A stretch of 64,000 nucleotides of DNA from Populus alba (Eukaryota > Streptophyta > Magnoliopsida > Malpighiales > Salicaceae), in NCBI RefSeq assembly GCF_005239225.2, contig NC_133289.1:12694889-12758888 (forward strand), given 5' to 3'. Below, in pieces: positions 11,740 through 23,455 of the stretch. Each line of letters opens with the position of its first letter. Positions within the stretch are counted from its first letter, which is position 1. The translations under genes and the position numbers were made by a program. Below the pieces are notes generated by a model, which saw only the letters and a list, made by a program, of their open reading frames with translations, made no database searches and was not told the origin of the DNA.

Positions 11740-13380
11740 ATGAGTTTTATGGATGAAAACTTCAATGCAAAGTAAGTTTCAAACAACAATTAAGATGGGA
11801 AACCAAGAGCACATAAAAAATTTATTGGATTAAAATATAATGGCAATGCTATAAATATCAATTATGCATGACATATAAATAGCTTTTTGGCCTTTCATGG
11901 AAGCCAAGAGCTACCGAACTATAGAGAAGGAAGGAGGCAACAACTCCTTGATTTCTTGTTGATTTTCTTACACTAAAACACTTAAGAGAGGAAGATTTAA
12001 GTATTTAGAGAAGTTTTTAAGGATTTAAGGAGGGATTTCACGCTTTTAGGAAGGATTAAAAACTTTTAAAACTAGAGTTTGGAGCTTGAAAGAATTAGTG
12101 AAGGTCAGGAAGAATAAATGGAATCCTTGTTAAATCATCTTTGTTTTAGTGTAATTTAGAGGTAAGAAACAATTTTACCTTGATTGATTAAGGTTTTGTT
12201 AAATGATTTGAGAAGTGAGTCATTTTAATTTCATAATGAAAGTTTTGATTTTAGTATGTTATAAATATGGATTATTGTTTTTATGTTTAGATTATGTTCT
12301 TAGTTATGAATAAAAAATGGGTTAAGTGACAATTGAAAAAAAAATTGATAAAAAGAAGAAGAAGAAGAAGAAGAGAGAGGGCGTTCTTGTGTAAGGACGA
12401 TTTCAAACATACTAGATAAAGGAAGACTTGGATTTGTTGGATCAATTAATATATGATTCATGATTAAAAAAAAAGGGAAGGATTTAATGAATGAGTGGTG
12501 AATTAATTCCAAAATTAAAGAAAATAACATACTCTTTTATTATTAGAGAGTTTCAGCATAGAGAATGAGCAAGGGGCTTGCACTTTATTTGATAAAACTG
12601 TTATGAAATTTGGTTAGACTCCTGTTTATTTATATGGAAAACGAGCAGGTAAGGTATCAACTATGGAAAATTGAATAAAATTCATGCTTCCTCTTTAGAA
12701 ACATAACTCAACAATTTATCATTTAAAGAGAGGGTTGAAATGGTTAATTTAATTGATAACAAAATTTTATCAAAATTGTGCTAATTGAAATAAGTGAATT
12801 GTGGATAAGAGTCAAAATGAATGAAAAAGTGAAAGAAAGAAAAATCATATTTCCTTTATAGAAAGGTTTCACTAGACATTTTGAAAGAAATAAATTGAGA
12901 TGTTTAAATTGGAAGGTAATTTATGCTTGAATGCATTAATAAGAGTAGCTAAGGTTTGATGGAAGTGAAAATTAAAAGAAAATTTTTGATTAACAAAAAA
13001 TTAGCATAGAGGAAAGAGTTGAATTGTATTTGATTTCTTGTTTAAATAACTTAATATTAATGAAAAATGAGGGGGGGGGGAGATACTTTTATAACTTTCT
13101 TGATATTGGTTTAAAAGAAAAAAAATGGAATGAAATTCCAATGGTGTTCTTGTTGTGATGATGTTTGCATTCATGTGGTAGTAGAAGAGGCTGCAGGTTC
13201 GAGACAACAGTAGAGGACTATATCAAGAGCTCAAGCGCTAGATAGATGTTTTTTTTTCCACCATTTAAATTGTTAAAAGCTTTTAATGTTAAATAACTAC
13301 AAATTTTTTTTAGATGTGTTGTTCATATGTGTGCGTGTGTGTATCAATTGACACATGAGCAACGAAAAAAAGATTTGTAA
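11740..13380 (+). repeat. LTR-like repeat with TATA box and leader
   Basis: TATAAATAGC lies at about 11,875-11,884, followed by a leader-like stretch and then AT-rich sequence without ORFs. The arrangement resembles the R-U5 part of a plant LTR retrotransposon in plus orientation. Boundaries are not resolvable and no gag or pol is visible. It also holds a GAA run (about 12,353-12,375) and a run of ten G (about 13,071-13,080). The copy B version (about 53,290-55,250) contains a 301-bp tandem duplication that copy A lacks. Confidence 0.4.
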
Positions 13381-13384
13381 ATTA

Positions 13385-13745
13385 ATTAGTACCCTAAGTG
13401 GTATTAAAGGAATCAATTTATCTAGCAACTAAGAATTTGAAATTGACTTATACCCTCAGTGGTCTTAGAGATGTCAGTTTATCTAACAAACAGGAACTTG
13501 AAAATGACCAGTACCCCAAGTGGTACTAGAGTCACCAGATTATGTGATGACCAAGAATTTAAATTAACTAGCGAGGTACTAGAGGTGTCATTTTATCTAA
13601 TGATCAAAAATTTAAATTAACTAGTAGCTTGAGTGGTACTACAGGTGTCAATTTATTTGACGATTGAAAATTAAATTTGACTAGTATCTTGAGTGGTACT
13701 AGAGACATCAATATGACTAATAACTGAGACTTTATATGATTAATT
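13385..13745 (+). repeat. Minisatellite, about 60-bp unit (copy A)
   Basis: About six degenerate units are each built around 'gtaccc(t/c)(a/g)agtggtactagaggtgtca' followed by 'tttat(c/t)t(a/g)a(t/c)gat(c/t)aagaattt'. Units differ by substitutions and small gaps, so the array is old. Copy B (about 55,255-55,560) has about one unit fewer. It lies inside LTR-like DNA and resembles the internal repeats of plant retrotransposon LTRs. Confidence 0.8.
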
Positions 13746-14851
13746 TCCTTAAAAAAGTTAGAGGCATCATAGCAATAGATGATTAAGATGATGTGTTAGG
13801 GATAATTGATTTAAATAAGATTAAAGAAATCAATGGTATTGTTTAGTCAGAATATTATTGGCTTGATTAAATTGCTTAAGTGTTGGTTAACGATGTTTGT
13901 GATTTAATAAAAATTAATTTCAATAAGTTATATTAATCGTTAGATAATGTTTCGTATATTGTAAATTAATTTGACTACAAGATATTAATAAGTTCAAGTT
14001 GTCCAATAGATTATTTTTGGTTTTGCTTTTGGTGGTAAACTTTAATGTTGTAATTAGAAATATCATAAACTTCTTATGTAATCTAATTTTTATAAAATAT
14101 TTTGATATGTAAATAAAGACAATATTAAAAATGTATGTATTAACTTAAATTCTCTAGTTTCATTGAAATTTTATTGTATAATCTTCCTCTTTTATATTAT
14201 AAATAGGAATGCATGAGTTTAATTTACTAATCTTTTATATCTTGATATGTTAATCTTTGCCAGATGAATTTGTTGTGATTATTATGTGGAATGTGAAATG
14301 AAAGGTCAATTTATTCTTGATTTTATTGAATATATTGAATATATGAATCATCCAGGATGTTGGATCTTGTGTATGTGTTGAAGAAGAAGATGATGATTAG
14401 GGCTTGATACAATAGGTATTAAAATACAATAAGATGATGACGAGGGCTTGATTAGAAGCACCGGAAACGCAGCAATAGCAAATAATTCTGCATCATGTTT
14501 CCCTTTACTTCTTCTTCTTCTATCTTTTTAATTTTCTTTTCTTTCTGCATATTTTAATTTTAATATAGTTTTAAATAAAAAAATCCTTTAAAAAACTGTT
14601 CAAACAAAATGCATAAAAAATACCAGAATTTGTTGTATACGGTACCCATAATGTTGTTATTTAGCTCTGTACTTCATGTCATGATCATCAATGCAGGGCC
14701 CACCTCTAAAATATTAAAAATAACGCGCCAACTGTTTGGTTTGAAATTTCGTATCATTCCTGACTTTAGCCATGCCACATCACATCTAGTAAAATAAGAA
14801 GCTTCTGAATCCATCTTCAAAGTCAAGAGCCATTTGAATGATATAAATTAT
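13746..14851. other. Repeat-derived spacer; no gene seen
   Basis: AT-rich sequence continues from the minisatellite. In copy B the part from about 13,700 to 14,560 is present twice in tandem (55,510-58,095) and is interrupted by a TRIM element. Copy A shows the TRIM-free site near 14,160-14,200. Segment 14,609-14,851 is conserved in copy B at about 58,665-58,905. Confidence 0.6.
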
Positions 14852-15122
14852 CACTATCTTAGGTTAAGATTGATTGATTCGGCGAATTTGCATTTGATCT
14901 GTTAAAGCCAATAGGTGTCGACATCTGGCAGCTAAATTGTATTTTTATTTCTCGTGCTAAACACGTTTAATCGGTGATGAAATTGTAATTTGACATAATT
15001 TTAACGATTTTACTTAATATTAACCCGATTCTGAGTTTTATAAATGATTTAACACGTAAAGTCTATATTAACTTGTAAAATATATAAACAAGTTGAATCA
15101 TGATTTTAACAACCTTGATTTT
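14852..15122. mobile_element. Insertion of about 270 bp present only in copy A
   Basis: Copy B reads straight through at about 58,905 (tatcttagctattt). Copy A has about 270 bp between two TTAG motifs at the same point, consistent with a four-base target duplication or an excision. The insert starts GTTAAGATTGATT and ends near TTTTAACAACCTTGATT. No coding capacity is seen and terminal inverted repeats are weak, so the class is uncertain. Confidence 0.5.
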
Positions 15123-16330
15123 AGCTATTTTATTTCTTCTTCTCCTAGGGTACTTTAATAGGGAATATCATTTTAACAAATTATTTTGTATTTTACATGA
15201 AATAAGGAAAGAGAAGGGAAATCCAGTAAGCCGCTCGACCTCATGTGCTGGAGTTTAACAATACAATAAGTTTAAATATGGATCTGACAAGTTAATAGGT
15301 AAAATATTATTAGATTTAGCTAGACATTACATCCACGCATGTATGAATATAACAAGTTGCTTAACATACAATAAAAAGATTTTAAATTAGACCAAGAATA
15401 GATGATATTAATAAATGATTTTTTTATATTCTACTATATAATTTTGGATAATAAATCGATTTTATTCAATGTAATTGAATTCCGATAAACAAAAAAAAAT
15501 AAAAATGGAAACTTTGTGTTAATTCCACATGATTTAAATCAATTTTAAACCTAAATTATAACCCAAATCGAATATTTTGAGTCCCCAAAATATAAACTTT
15601 ATTTCTTGAAGCAAATCATCACCATAATACTACTTTTATCCCAAAAAGCTTAAAATGGGAAGAAATAACAAGCTTCGGCACTTGGAAAGAATATTACCAT
15701 AACATTAAAAAAAATAAAAAAATTAGACTAATACAAAGCCTTAATGGCAGTGTCTCTGTACAATTTGAATCCTCTCAAAAGCCCATTACAACAATAACAG
15801 ATCTTTCTTCAACCTGTGGACACTCTCCACCTCTTCAATACCAAACTCTTCGTGTATACAATCATCACAAATAAACATGGATTTAAAAGTTTTCATGCTT
15901 CTTAATCCAACCATTTAAATTGTTAAATTTTTTAAAATATTATTTATATTATTTTTTGATATATTTCTTTGAGTGAAAGTTTTTTAAACTTTAATTTACA
16001 AAGACTCATATTATTTTGTGCTTGATTTTTTTTTTTAATCAAATAAATGAAAATGATAAGATTCGAACTCGTGACCGTTTAATTATCAATGTTCTAATAT
16101 CATGTCAAAGAACTATCTCAACCTAATAATTTAAACTATTTGATAAAATCCTAAATTATTATTTATTTTATTTTTCAAACAATGATCACTAAAATCTTAA
16201 GTTATTATTTATATTATTTTTTCAAACAATGATCACTCAAGATAATGATAATAAATAATAATGATTCATAGAAGGTTCCAGAACTATTTTAAAGTTTGAA
16301 AATTATTAAAACTAGAAATCCAAGGCCTAA
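15123..16330. other. Intergenic DNA with a dispersed repeat
   Basis: No coding region is supported. Around 16,015-16,200 lies a repeat with 'gattcgaactcgtgacc' and 'atgtcaaagaac(t)atctcaacc', a type found many times in poplar-like genomes as I recall it. Copy B has a clearly diverged version at about 59,820-60,010. Confidence 0.5.
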
Positions 16331-16359
16331 ACGACCATTACCTAAAACCTGCAATTACT

Positions 16360-17260
16360 ACCGAAGACATAGCTTTCCCAGACATTCAGTATGATAACAG
16401 GTCTCAAATGGGTCAAGCAACCTACGATAGAACATCCACTAATGAATGGCACAAAGCGTAGTTATAAATGCAACAAGAAGATGAACTTTTGGTTGGAGAA
16501 GCTGTCCAATTCCAACCAAGAGCCTAAGAAACTCTTTCAAATTTAACATGCCCGATTATAAAATGACTTGAGATGGTATAATGATATGGTTTTCTCAAGA
16601 AATTTCACAAGAACTGCCTATAATTAATCAGTACCCTCATGGAAAGAAAGGTTTATTTCTGGATTGTTTGCCAAAAAAGTTAGAAGATCTATAAGAAACC
16701 AATTAAAATCATGATTCTGTACGACATACTAACATATGGAGACATTATTAACTACATAAATAATGAATCCTTAGCCTTGTGTGCTGATATATGAAGTTAA
16801 ATAAGAAAACTCAATTTTAGAATAAAGAAACTATAAGAGAATTAGGGTTCTTTTTAAAAGAAATAATAATAATAATAATGATCATAAATAGTATAAGTCA
16901 AATCAAGGAAGATGAAATAAGAAAGGAAAATCTAGAGGAAACTCTTCTAAAAAATATATAATATGTTGGAAATGTACATATTCATGTTATTATGCGATAA
17001 AATGCCCATTAAAAAATAAAATTAGAAAATTACAAATAAAATATTTTATAAGAGAATAATTATTAGTTTAAATTCTTGTCTCTGAGTCGGAATCTCAACA
17101 TGAACAATAACAAGAAGAATAAAATTATGAAACACAAGAAGATTGATCTGGAACCATATATTCAAAAAAATACAGAAGAAGATGAAGATAATAACATCGT
17201 ACAAGCATGCGCTGGTATATGTTTGATAACAATAAACAAGTAATTGTTAGTTGAATTAAT
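16360..17260 (+). pseudogene. Decayed endogenous pararetrovirus coat-protein-like relic
   Basis: Several short open stretches in different frames look like a plant pararetrovirus (Caulimoviridae) capsid region. One lies around 16,570-16,700 and another at 16,716-16,795. At 16,964-17,008 there is a zinc-knuckle-like cysteine pattern ending Cys-Pro in which the histidine position is altered. Frames are interrupted by many stops and shifts, and no movement protein, protease or reverse transcriptase is visible nearby, so it is a dead fragment. The upstream part (to about 16,640) also exists in copy B at about 60,090-60,405. The downstream part is missing there. Confidence 0.5.
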
Positions 17261-17379
17261 TAAGAAAATAGAAAAACAAGACTTAAAAAGGTTTTATTAC
17301 CAAAAGCTTAAAGAACTTAGAAGAAGAAACTATAAAACCAAAACTATATAATCTAAAAAATATATTAAATTATATATAT

Positions 17380-17580
17380 ATATAATCCTGTTTATTTTTG
17401 CGTTTCAAAAGCTTTTTTTAAAAAATTTTAAATTTTATTTTATTTTTAAATTAATATTTTTTTTATGTTTTTAGATCATTTTGATGCAATGATATCAAAA
17501 ATAATTTTTTAAAAAATAAAAAAAAATATTATTTTGATACATTTCTTAGTAAAAATACTTTGAAAAGCAACCACAACTAC
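17380..17580. mobile_element. MITE-like AT-rich repeat
   Basis: The sequence 'gtttcaaaagctttttt...' through 'tttgaaaagcaaccacaac' matches a short AT-rich repeat type that occurs at least five times in this window. Other copies or fragments are at about 17,845-18,050, 19,500-19,680, 23,650-23,790, 24,205-24,310 and 58,495-58,660. The core motif resembles 'atcagcacatcaaaa'. It has no coding capacity, and terminal boundaries are fuzzy. Confidence 0.5.
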
Positions 17581-17834
17581 ACTTCAAAACAAACTATAAG
17601 TAAATCAAAATGGTATCGAAGAAGGTTTATACCCACACAATATAATAAAAAACAATAGGAAAAATACATAAATGATTGACAAATTAAACCTATTAATAGG
17701 ATAAAAAAAACTAACTGACAAATTTCAAGATAGTTTAAGAGATAAAAATTAATTAGAAAGATTTTTAGGATGTTTAAATTATATAGCAATTTTGTTTTTT
17801 AAGGATATGAGACAAATATGTGAACCTTTATTTT

Positions 17835-18050
17835 GTTTGGCGGTATGGTTGTAGTTGTTTTTCAAATAACTTTTCGTGCTAAAAATACATGTTAATGATA
17901 TTTTTTATTTTTAAAAAATTTATTTTTTGATATTAGCACATCAAAATGATTTGAAATACTAAAAATATATTAATTTAAAGTTAATAAAAAAATTTAAATT
18001 TTTTCAAAAATATTTTTTTAAACACAAAACATAAACAGATCTCGATTAAA
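17835..18050. mobile_element. Second MITE-like AT-rich repeat
   Basis: Inverse-orientation relative of the 17,380-17,580 repeat. It carries 'ttgtagttgtttttcaaataac' near the start, 'attagcacatcaaaatgat' in the middle and an A/T-rich end. It is missing from the copy B counterpart at about 60,545, so it inserted in copy A or was deleted from copy B. Confidence 0.5.
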
Positions 18051-18892
18051 AAAAAACTGACATGCATGGTCTCATGAGCACACACTTATATTTTAAAAGG
18101 TAGAAAAACACGACAAAACTCTCTAGTAATAGAAACATATACGGTAGATATATGATATGGAAGTATACTTAAGCAAAAATTAGACAAGAAAAAACAACTA
18201 ATTAGATAAAATATTTTATTTTTTTAATAAAATCAATCAATTTAAATCAGAATTATGATTAAATATATAAATATATAGAATAAGAAGTTGATGATTTTTC
18301 ATAAAAATTTCTAACATATGCATTGACAATTTTTCATAATTATTTCAAATTCTGATATCGTTTGAAAATACAATTTTTTATACATAAAAAATGGATTTTA
18401 GTTAGAATCATTAGCAAAAATAATCGAATGATTTTATTGATACATTTAAGTAATTACATATTTTATAATTACTAAACTATATTATTTATTATCATAATTT
18501 TTTTTTAACAAAATCAATCAATTTAAATTAGAATTGCGAGTAAATGTATAAATATGCAGTATAAGAAGTTTTTTTCTTCAAGATCTACATGTTTCTAAAT
18601 TTTTTTGTGATTTATTTATTTTTTATTTAATTAAATCAAAATATAAGAGGTTTATTCCATTTTTTTCCCCAATCCAATAAAACTAGATAATAATAATAAT
18701 AAAAAAATGAGTTTAGAATATAGCTCTCCGTTCTCCATTTCATTTCTATTGTTTGTTTGCAACCTATATAAGTTTAAGGAAATGAGATAGTTTTATGTAC
18801 ATGAAAGAAAAAAAAAAGGAAAATAAAGATAAATAAAGTGATAAGATAATAAAATAATAAATTATTAATTTAGGTATAGAATCAATCATATC
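18051..18892. other. Intergenic AT-rich DNA; no gene seen
   Basis: No coding region or structured element recognised. The segment is collinear with copy B (about 60,570-61,900) but with a copy-B insertion of several hundred bases around 60,740-61,330. Confidence 0.6.
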
Positions 18893-19089
18893 AATATCGG
18901 CCTAGTAAGGGAAGAGACTTGTTTTCTTTTTCTGCAGCTGAGTTTGATTATTTCTGTGTATGTCTGTCATCCTCGTAGTGTCTTACTTGTCTACTAGGCT
19001 TGCAAGGTGTTTAGTAGGCCCGGAGATTAATCGTGGTGCACGTAAGCTGGCCCGGACACCTCGAGTTATAAAAAAAAAAAAAAAAAAAC
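18893..19089 (+). mobile_element. SINE, tRNA-derived type (copy A)
   Basis: About 197 bp ending in a poly(A) tract. A pol III A-box-like motif (GGCCTAGTAAGG) lies near the start, and a B-box-like motif (GAGTTTGATTATTTC) follows about 45 bp later. The body has 'gtaagctggcccggacacc', typical of a widespread eudicot SINE group resembling Au SINEs as I recall it. Target-site duplications are not obvious. The same insertion is at 61,903-62,096 in copy B, so it predates the duplication. Confidence 0.75.
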
Positions 19090-19399
19090 AAATGGGTTCT
19101 TATGTTATATACTATATGATTTTGGATGATAAATTTATTTTATTCATAGTAGTTGAATTCCCTAAGGCTGTTGAACAAAAAGAAACGGAAGATTTGTGTG
19201 AATTCCTTAGGGGTTTAAATCGATTCTTAAATCTAAATTATAAGCCAAATCGATTTTTTCGAGTTTCCAAGAACTTGAACAAGTTCATTTGTTCCCTCTC
19301 AATTCAAATAAACACGCAAAGAGAAATTATGAGTATGTCCGTTTCTATTGGTATTTTTGTATATCTATCTAAGTTTTGTTTTATACGAGCGGATAATCA

Positions 19400-21885
19400 A
19401 TGAAATATATTTATAATTAATTTTCTTTTAAAAAACCACAAATTTTATTGCCTGACTTTCCTTGCCAACGGAAACGTAAAAGCTTGGACGGATATGCTAT
19501 TGTAATGCAGAATATTTATTTAAAAATATTTTTTTTTTATTTTAGATATCAGCACATTAAAATTATAAAAAAATACTAAAAAAAATACTAATTTAATATC
19601 TTTTCAAGATAAATATATTTTTAAAACGCACCATATATAATTGAAAATGCAATATCAAACAACAACTAATATTGATTATACTAGTAATGTATTTAAATGA
19701 CAAAAAGATATTCTTTCATTTGTTCTAAAATAAAAGAACATGTGGAGTGTTATTTACATAAAGATAAATATATATATATATGTGTTGACGAAGTAGGAAC
19801 AATAGCTATTCACTATCAATAAAGTTTAACCATGTCTAGAAGGAGTCCAGATCAATTAAAGTTAAAAACTGATTAACCAAGGGAGCTAGAAATCATGATC
19901 ATCCAGGAAAGCTAAAAGACGCGAGCAAATAGTAAAAAAACAATTGACAATAAATATAAGAGTTCAACTACGAGATAGGAAATATATGATTGCGAAGAAA
20001 GAAGACGTGTTTATAAGAATAAGAATTGTATTGGGATTCGTGTTATGAACTTTTAATAAGTTATGAAAAATTTATCTAGAGTTAGGGATTGTATTTAATG
20101 TAGGATTTCATTTGTGTGATAATATAAAAGGGTCATCCAATTATTAAAAACAACAGCAAGTCTTGTAACACATTTCTTTATATGCAATTTACCTTCATCA
20201 TACAAGTTATCTTTTACAAGTTATCATTTATTTATCTTTCCTTGCTTTTTTTTTTTTATTGTCTTTACAACTTTATCTTTCTTTTATTTCTTTATTATAT
20301 TTTTTTCCCAATTTAGTTTAGCTACTAGATTATTAGGTTGTGCTACATTCCATGTCGAATCATTTTTTTTAAACGTAAAAAGGTGTCGCCAATGTGTATT
20401 CTAGAAGAAAAATAATTTACTTGTGAACCTAAAATATGATGCATATTGGACAATATCTATTTTAAATATTTAGATAAGGACATACTCCCTTTTTAATTTA
20501 TTAAGATGATGAAATATTAGATCTACTCAAGCTAATCCTAGTTAACCTAAAAAGTTTATAACTCAGATCTTGAGACTGTGATAATCTCATAAAAAAAATA
20601 AAAATAAAAATAAGTTATGAAGTCGTATTCTCAATCAACATAATATTGAAGGACAAAAAAAAAATGGGTCAAGTCAATCCAGGTAATTATGTCAAAATCG
20701 CGACAAAGTTTGATTCCTTACCAATTCAATTTTAAAGGTAAAATTGAAAAAAAATCCATTAAAGATAAAAGAAAGGGCATGAATAAACCTGAGTTAATTC
20801 GTTAAATTCACGATCTAGATCATAAGACTGAAAACCCCCATCAAAAAGAGATAAAAAAAAAAAAAAACAATTATGAATTCGTATTCCCAAATCAACTCAA
20901 TGTTGAAGGGTAATAAAAAAGAATAATTTAAAAAAAGAACCTAATAAAAGAACTGAATCAACTAGAGTGAACCTTCTTTATAAGATCGTGTTACCCTATA
21001 GAAGGCATATAAAAAAAAAAATTATAAAACCTAATTCCCAACCAACTTAATATTGAAAGATGAAATTGAAAAAAAAAATATTGATAAAAACAACCATCAA
21101 AAGAATCAAAATCAAATTTGACATAAAAAATTTTGAGAGGCCACTTTGGTACTTTAGAGAGTTCCGAATGTGAAAACCAAAGCAAGAAGAAAGAAATGAG
21201 AGATGAAAAAAAATAAGGAAAAGAACAATGGTTTACCTAAGCCAAATTAGAGAGCCTCCATCAACACAAGCAATTAGTGATGAAAGCTTCTGTTGTGAGG
21301 ATTCCAATGGTACCAAGAAAGGAAATCTATGGAGATCAAAAGTCGTTGCACACATATTGCTACAATGCAATGACTTTTCATAAATGATGGCACGCTTTTT
21401 TCTTCTATATAAGCATCATTAACTCTTTCTCATTTTCATTCAAATCAATCCTTAAATTTAGCAAGTTTAGAATTAATCCCTAAGCTTTAATTATTTTAAA
21501 TCAATAAAATTGATTTTTTTCTTTTACCAAACTAAGCATCAACCATATATTAAATTTTTGTCTTGACACTATGAGAATCTCATGCGAAGCCAATCGAAGC
21601 AAACCATCATTCCCAAATCAACTTAGTGTGAAAATGATGAAATTAAAAAAAAAAAAAAACTTGAGTCACAAAAAAAAATGTAAAATTACTATTGTAATCC
21701 ATACTGCTACGTGTTTAGGGTTACAACATTTTTTTTCTACGGTAGTTTTGCTACATTTTTTAGTTTCTTTTAATATTATCTTTTTTTTTTTGAATTTGTT
21801 AAAATCAAGCATCTTCTCAACATTTTATTTGATTTTTGAGGTCAGTATTCACTTCATTTTGGATTCAATTTATGTGTTAGTAGTA
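19400..21885. repeat. Copy-A-only repeat-rich segment
   Basis: This is missing from copy B, where the flanks join near 62,305-62,350. It includes a MITE-like piece (19,500-19,680). About 20,500-21,660 is a degenerate array with recurring phrases such as 'ttataactcagatc' and 'cccaa(a)tcaacttaatattgaa', which looks like a poplar intergenic repeat. No gene is supported. The ORFs seen are low-complexity. Confidence 0.6.
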
Positions 21886-22053
21886 GCCTATGTGCATTGA
21901 CAATTTCAACGTCAGTCGTAGAACTGGATTGCGTTAATGATTTTTGGGTCTGTAACAACAAAGTTTTGTCAATGATTTCTGAGTTAACAACAGACTAAGT
22001 ACACTAATGATTTCTTACGCCAGTCGTAGAAATGGATTGCTTACCAAATATTG

Positions 22054-22230
22054 GTCACCAGTGAATTAGTTTTCGTTGACAAATAATGTGTCACCAGCGA
22101 ATCACTTTTTGCTGCCGAATTCTATATCACTAGTGAATCAGCTTCGCTGCCGCATCCTGTGTCATCAGTAAATCAATTTTTGCTATCAAATCTTGTGTCA
22201 CCAACGAATCAGGTTTTGCTACTGATTTTC
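22054..22230 (+). repeat. Minisatellite, 36-bp unit (copy A)
   Basis: Five units beginning GTCACCAGTGAATCAG and continuing through 'ttttgctgccgaat'. Units differ at several bases. Copy B has a similar array at about 62,514-62,672. It is the first of three adjacent minisatellites. Confidence 0.85.
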
Positions 22231-22504
22231 CATGATAAATTTCCATTTCAGAAATAACTTAAATGCTTGTAACGATTTCATGATATGATTATGTAGTATG
22301 TGGAACACTTGAATGCGAACATGTGTATTCTTGGAATATATATGGTGACGAGTTATGTGATTATCAAATGCAAATATACTGATTTATGATCATTTGATGT
22401 ATCAGGTGATGCGACCGGGATCAACCCTTTGACCGAATGAGGACACCCCATAAGAGGAACAAGTAGGTGGCTTCCACTCCCTTCTAGTATAATGTTAATT
22501 TCCC

Positions 22505-22901
22505 GAAATGAATTCATAATGAAAGATAAGTTATCATGCTATAATGAATACCAAACTATTATAGAATGCTTGAACAAGTAGTACGAAGGATCTATTATTG
22601 TGTTGTAGTGTATATTAAACTGTCATGAAATGTTTGTATAAGTATTATGAATGATATAATATTTTGTTATGGAGAATATTAAACTGTTATGAAATGTTTG
22701 AATGAGTATTACAGAGAGTCTGTTATTGTATAATAATGAATGCTAACCATTGTGGAATGTTTGAACGAGCATTATGAAAGATCTAATATTGTGTTATAAT
22801 GAATGTTCAACTGTCATGGAATGTTTGTATGAGTATTATGAAGGATCTATTATTTAGATATAGGGAATGCTAGATTGTTATAGATTGTTCGAATGAGTAT
22901 T
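22505..22901 (+). repeat. Minisatellite, about 64-bp unit (copy A)
   Basis: Five full units plus partial ends. Each contains 'gaatgtttgaatgagtatta' then 'gatctattattgtgttata' and 'aatgttaaactgt'. The copy B array is at about 62,935-63,318 and is strongly diverged by eye (roughly 15%). Confidence 0.85.
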
Positions 22902-23255
22902 ACGATTAGCTTCGGCTAATGGCATCCTAGAAGAGTGATCAAGTTATATTGATGATTAGCTTCAACTAATGACATCCTAGAATGATGACCGGGTTATGTT
23001 GATGATTACCTTCGACTAAATGTATCCTAGACGGACGACCAGGTGTGTATGTTATGATTAACTTTAGCTAATGACATCCAAGATGGATGACCGGGTTGGA
23101 AATTATGATTAGCTACAACTAACGGCATCCAAAATGAATGACCGAGTGTGTATATTATGATTAGCTACAACCAATGGCATCCGAGAGGGATAACTGGGTG
23201 TATATTGTGATTAGCTACAGCTAATGACATTTGAAATGGATGACTGGGTTGGAAT
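22902..23255 (+). repeat. Minisatellite, about 50-bp unit (copy A)
   Basis: Seven units beginning GATTAGCTTCGGCTAATGGC and containing 'atccgagatggatgaccgggt'-like sequence. The array runs directly on from the 64-bp array. Copy B has about eight units at 63,319-63,722. The style is that of repeats inside plant retrotransposon LTRs, but no LTR boundary was found. Confidence 0.85.
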
Positions 23256-23418
23256 AAGATGGATAAACATATTAGTGGTCTCGCAAAGGATGGCTGGAAT
23301 AAAATGCAGCAAAATAACTACAACAAATGGATGACTGGGTTGGAATAAGATGGATAAACATATTAGTGGTCTCGCAAAGGATGGCTGGAATAAAATGCAA
23401 CAAAATAACTACAACAAA
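23237..23418 (+). repeat. 91-bp perfect-looking tandem duplication
   Basis: Two adjacent copies offset by 91 bp share 'ggatgactgggttggaata' through 'aaataactacaacaaat' with one visible difference. Copy B has only one unit (from about 63,700), so the duplication happened after the copies separated. Confidence 0.85.
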
Positions 23419-23455
23419 TAAATTAACTTCGGTCCTACCACACCTATGAGAAGGT

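Larger units (their letters stand above)
1..23455 (+). repeat. Copy A of the large direct duplication
   Basis: This block is repeated in the same orientation at 41,632-63,830. Base 1 matches base 41,632, so the copy starts upstream of the window. Collinear landmarks in both copies are the short terminal exon, LTR-like repeat, myosin pseudogene, PMIR1, AT microsatellites, the 60-bp minisatellite, pararetrovirus relic, SINE and the 36/64/50-bp minisatellites. By eye the part up to about 11,200 differs by about 1%, and the distal part by roughly 5-16%. Copy-A-only segments are 14,852-15,122, about 16,655-17,712 and about 19,300-21,885. Similarity ends near 23,455, after a short match to the bases around 63,825. 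Whether this is a real tandem duplication or an uncollapsed haplotype cannot be decided from the sequence alone. Confidence 0.95.

Noticed and set aside
13385..13745. CRISPR-like array
   Set aside because: The units are degenerate tandem repeats without unique spacers, and the DNA is plant nuclear. It is a minisatellite.
18960..19403. 147-residue plus-strand ORF at 18,960-19,403
   Set aside because: It runs through the SINE and its poly(A) tail (a lysine run), so it is a chance ORF of repeat DNA. The same holds for 62,100-62,345.
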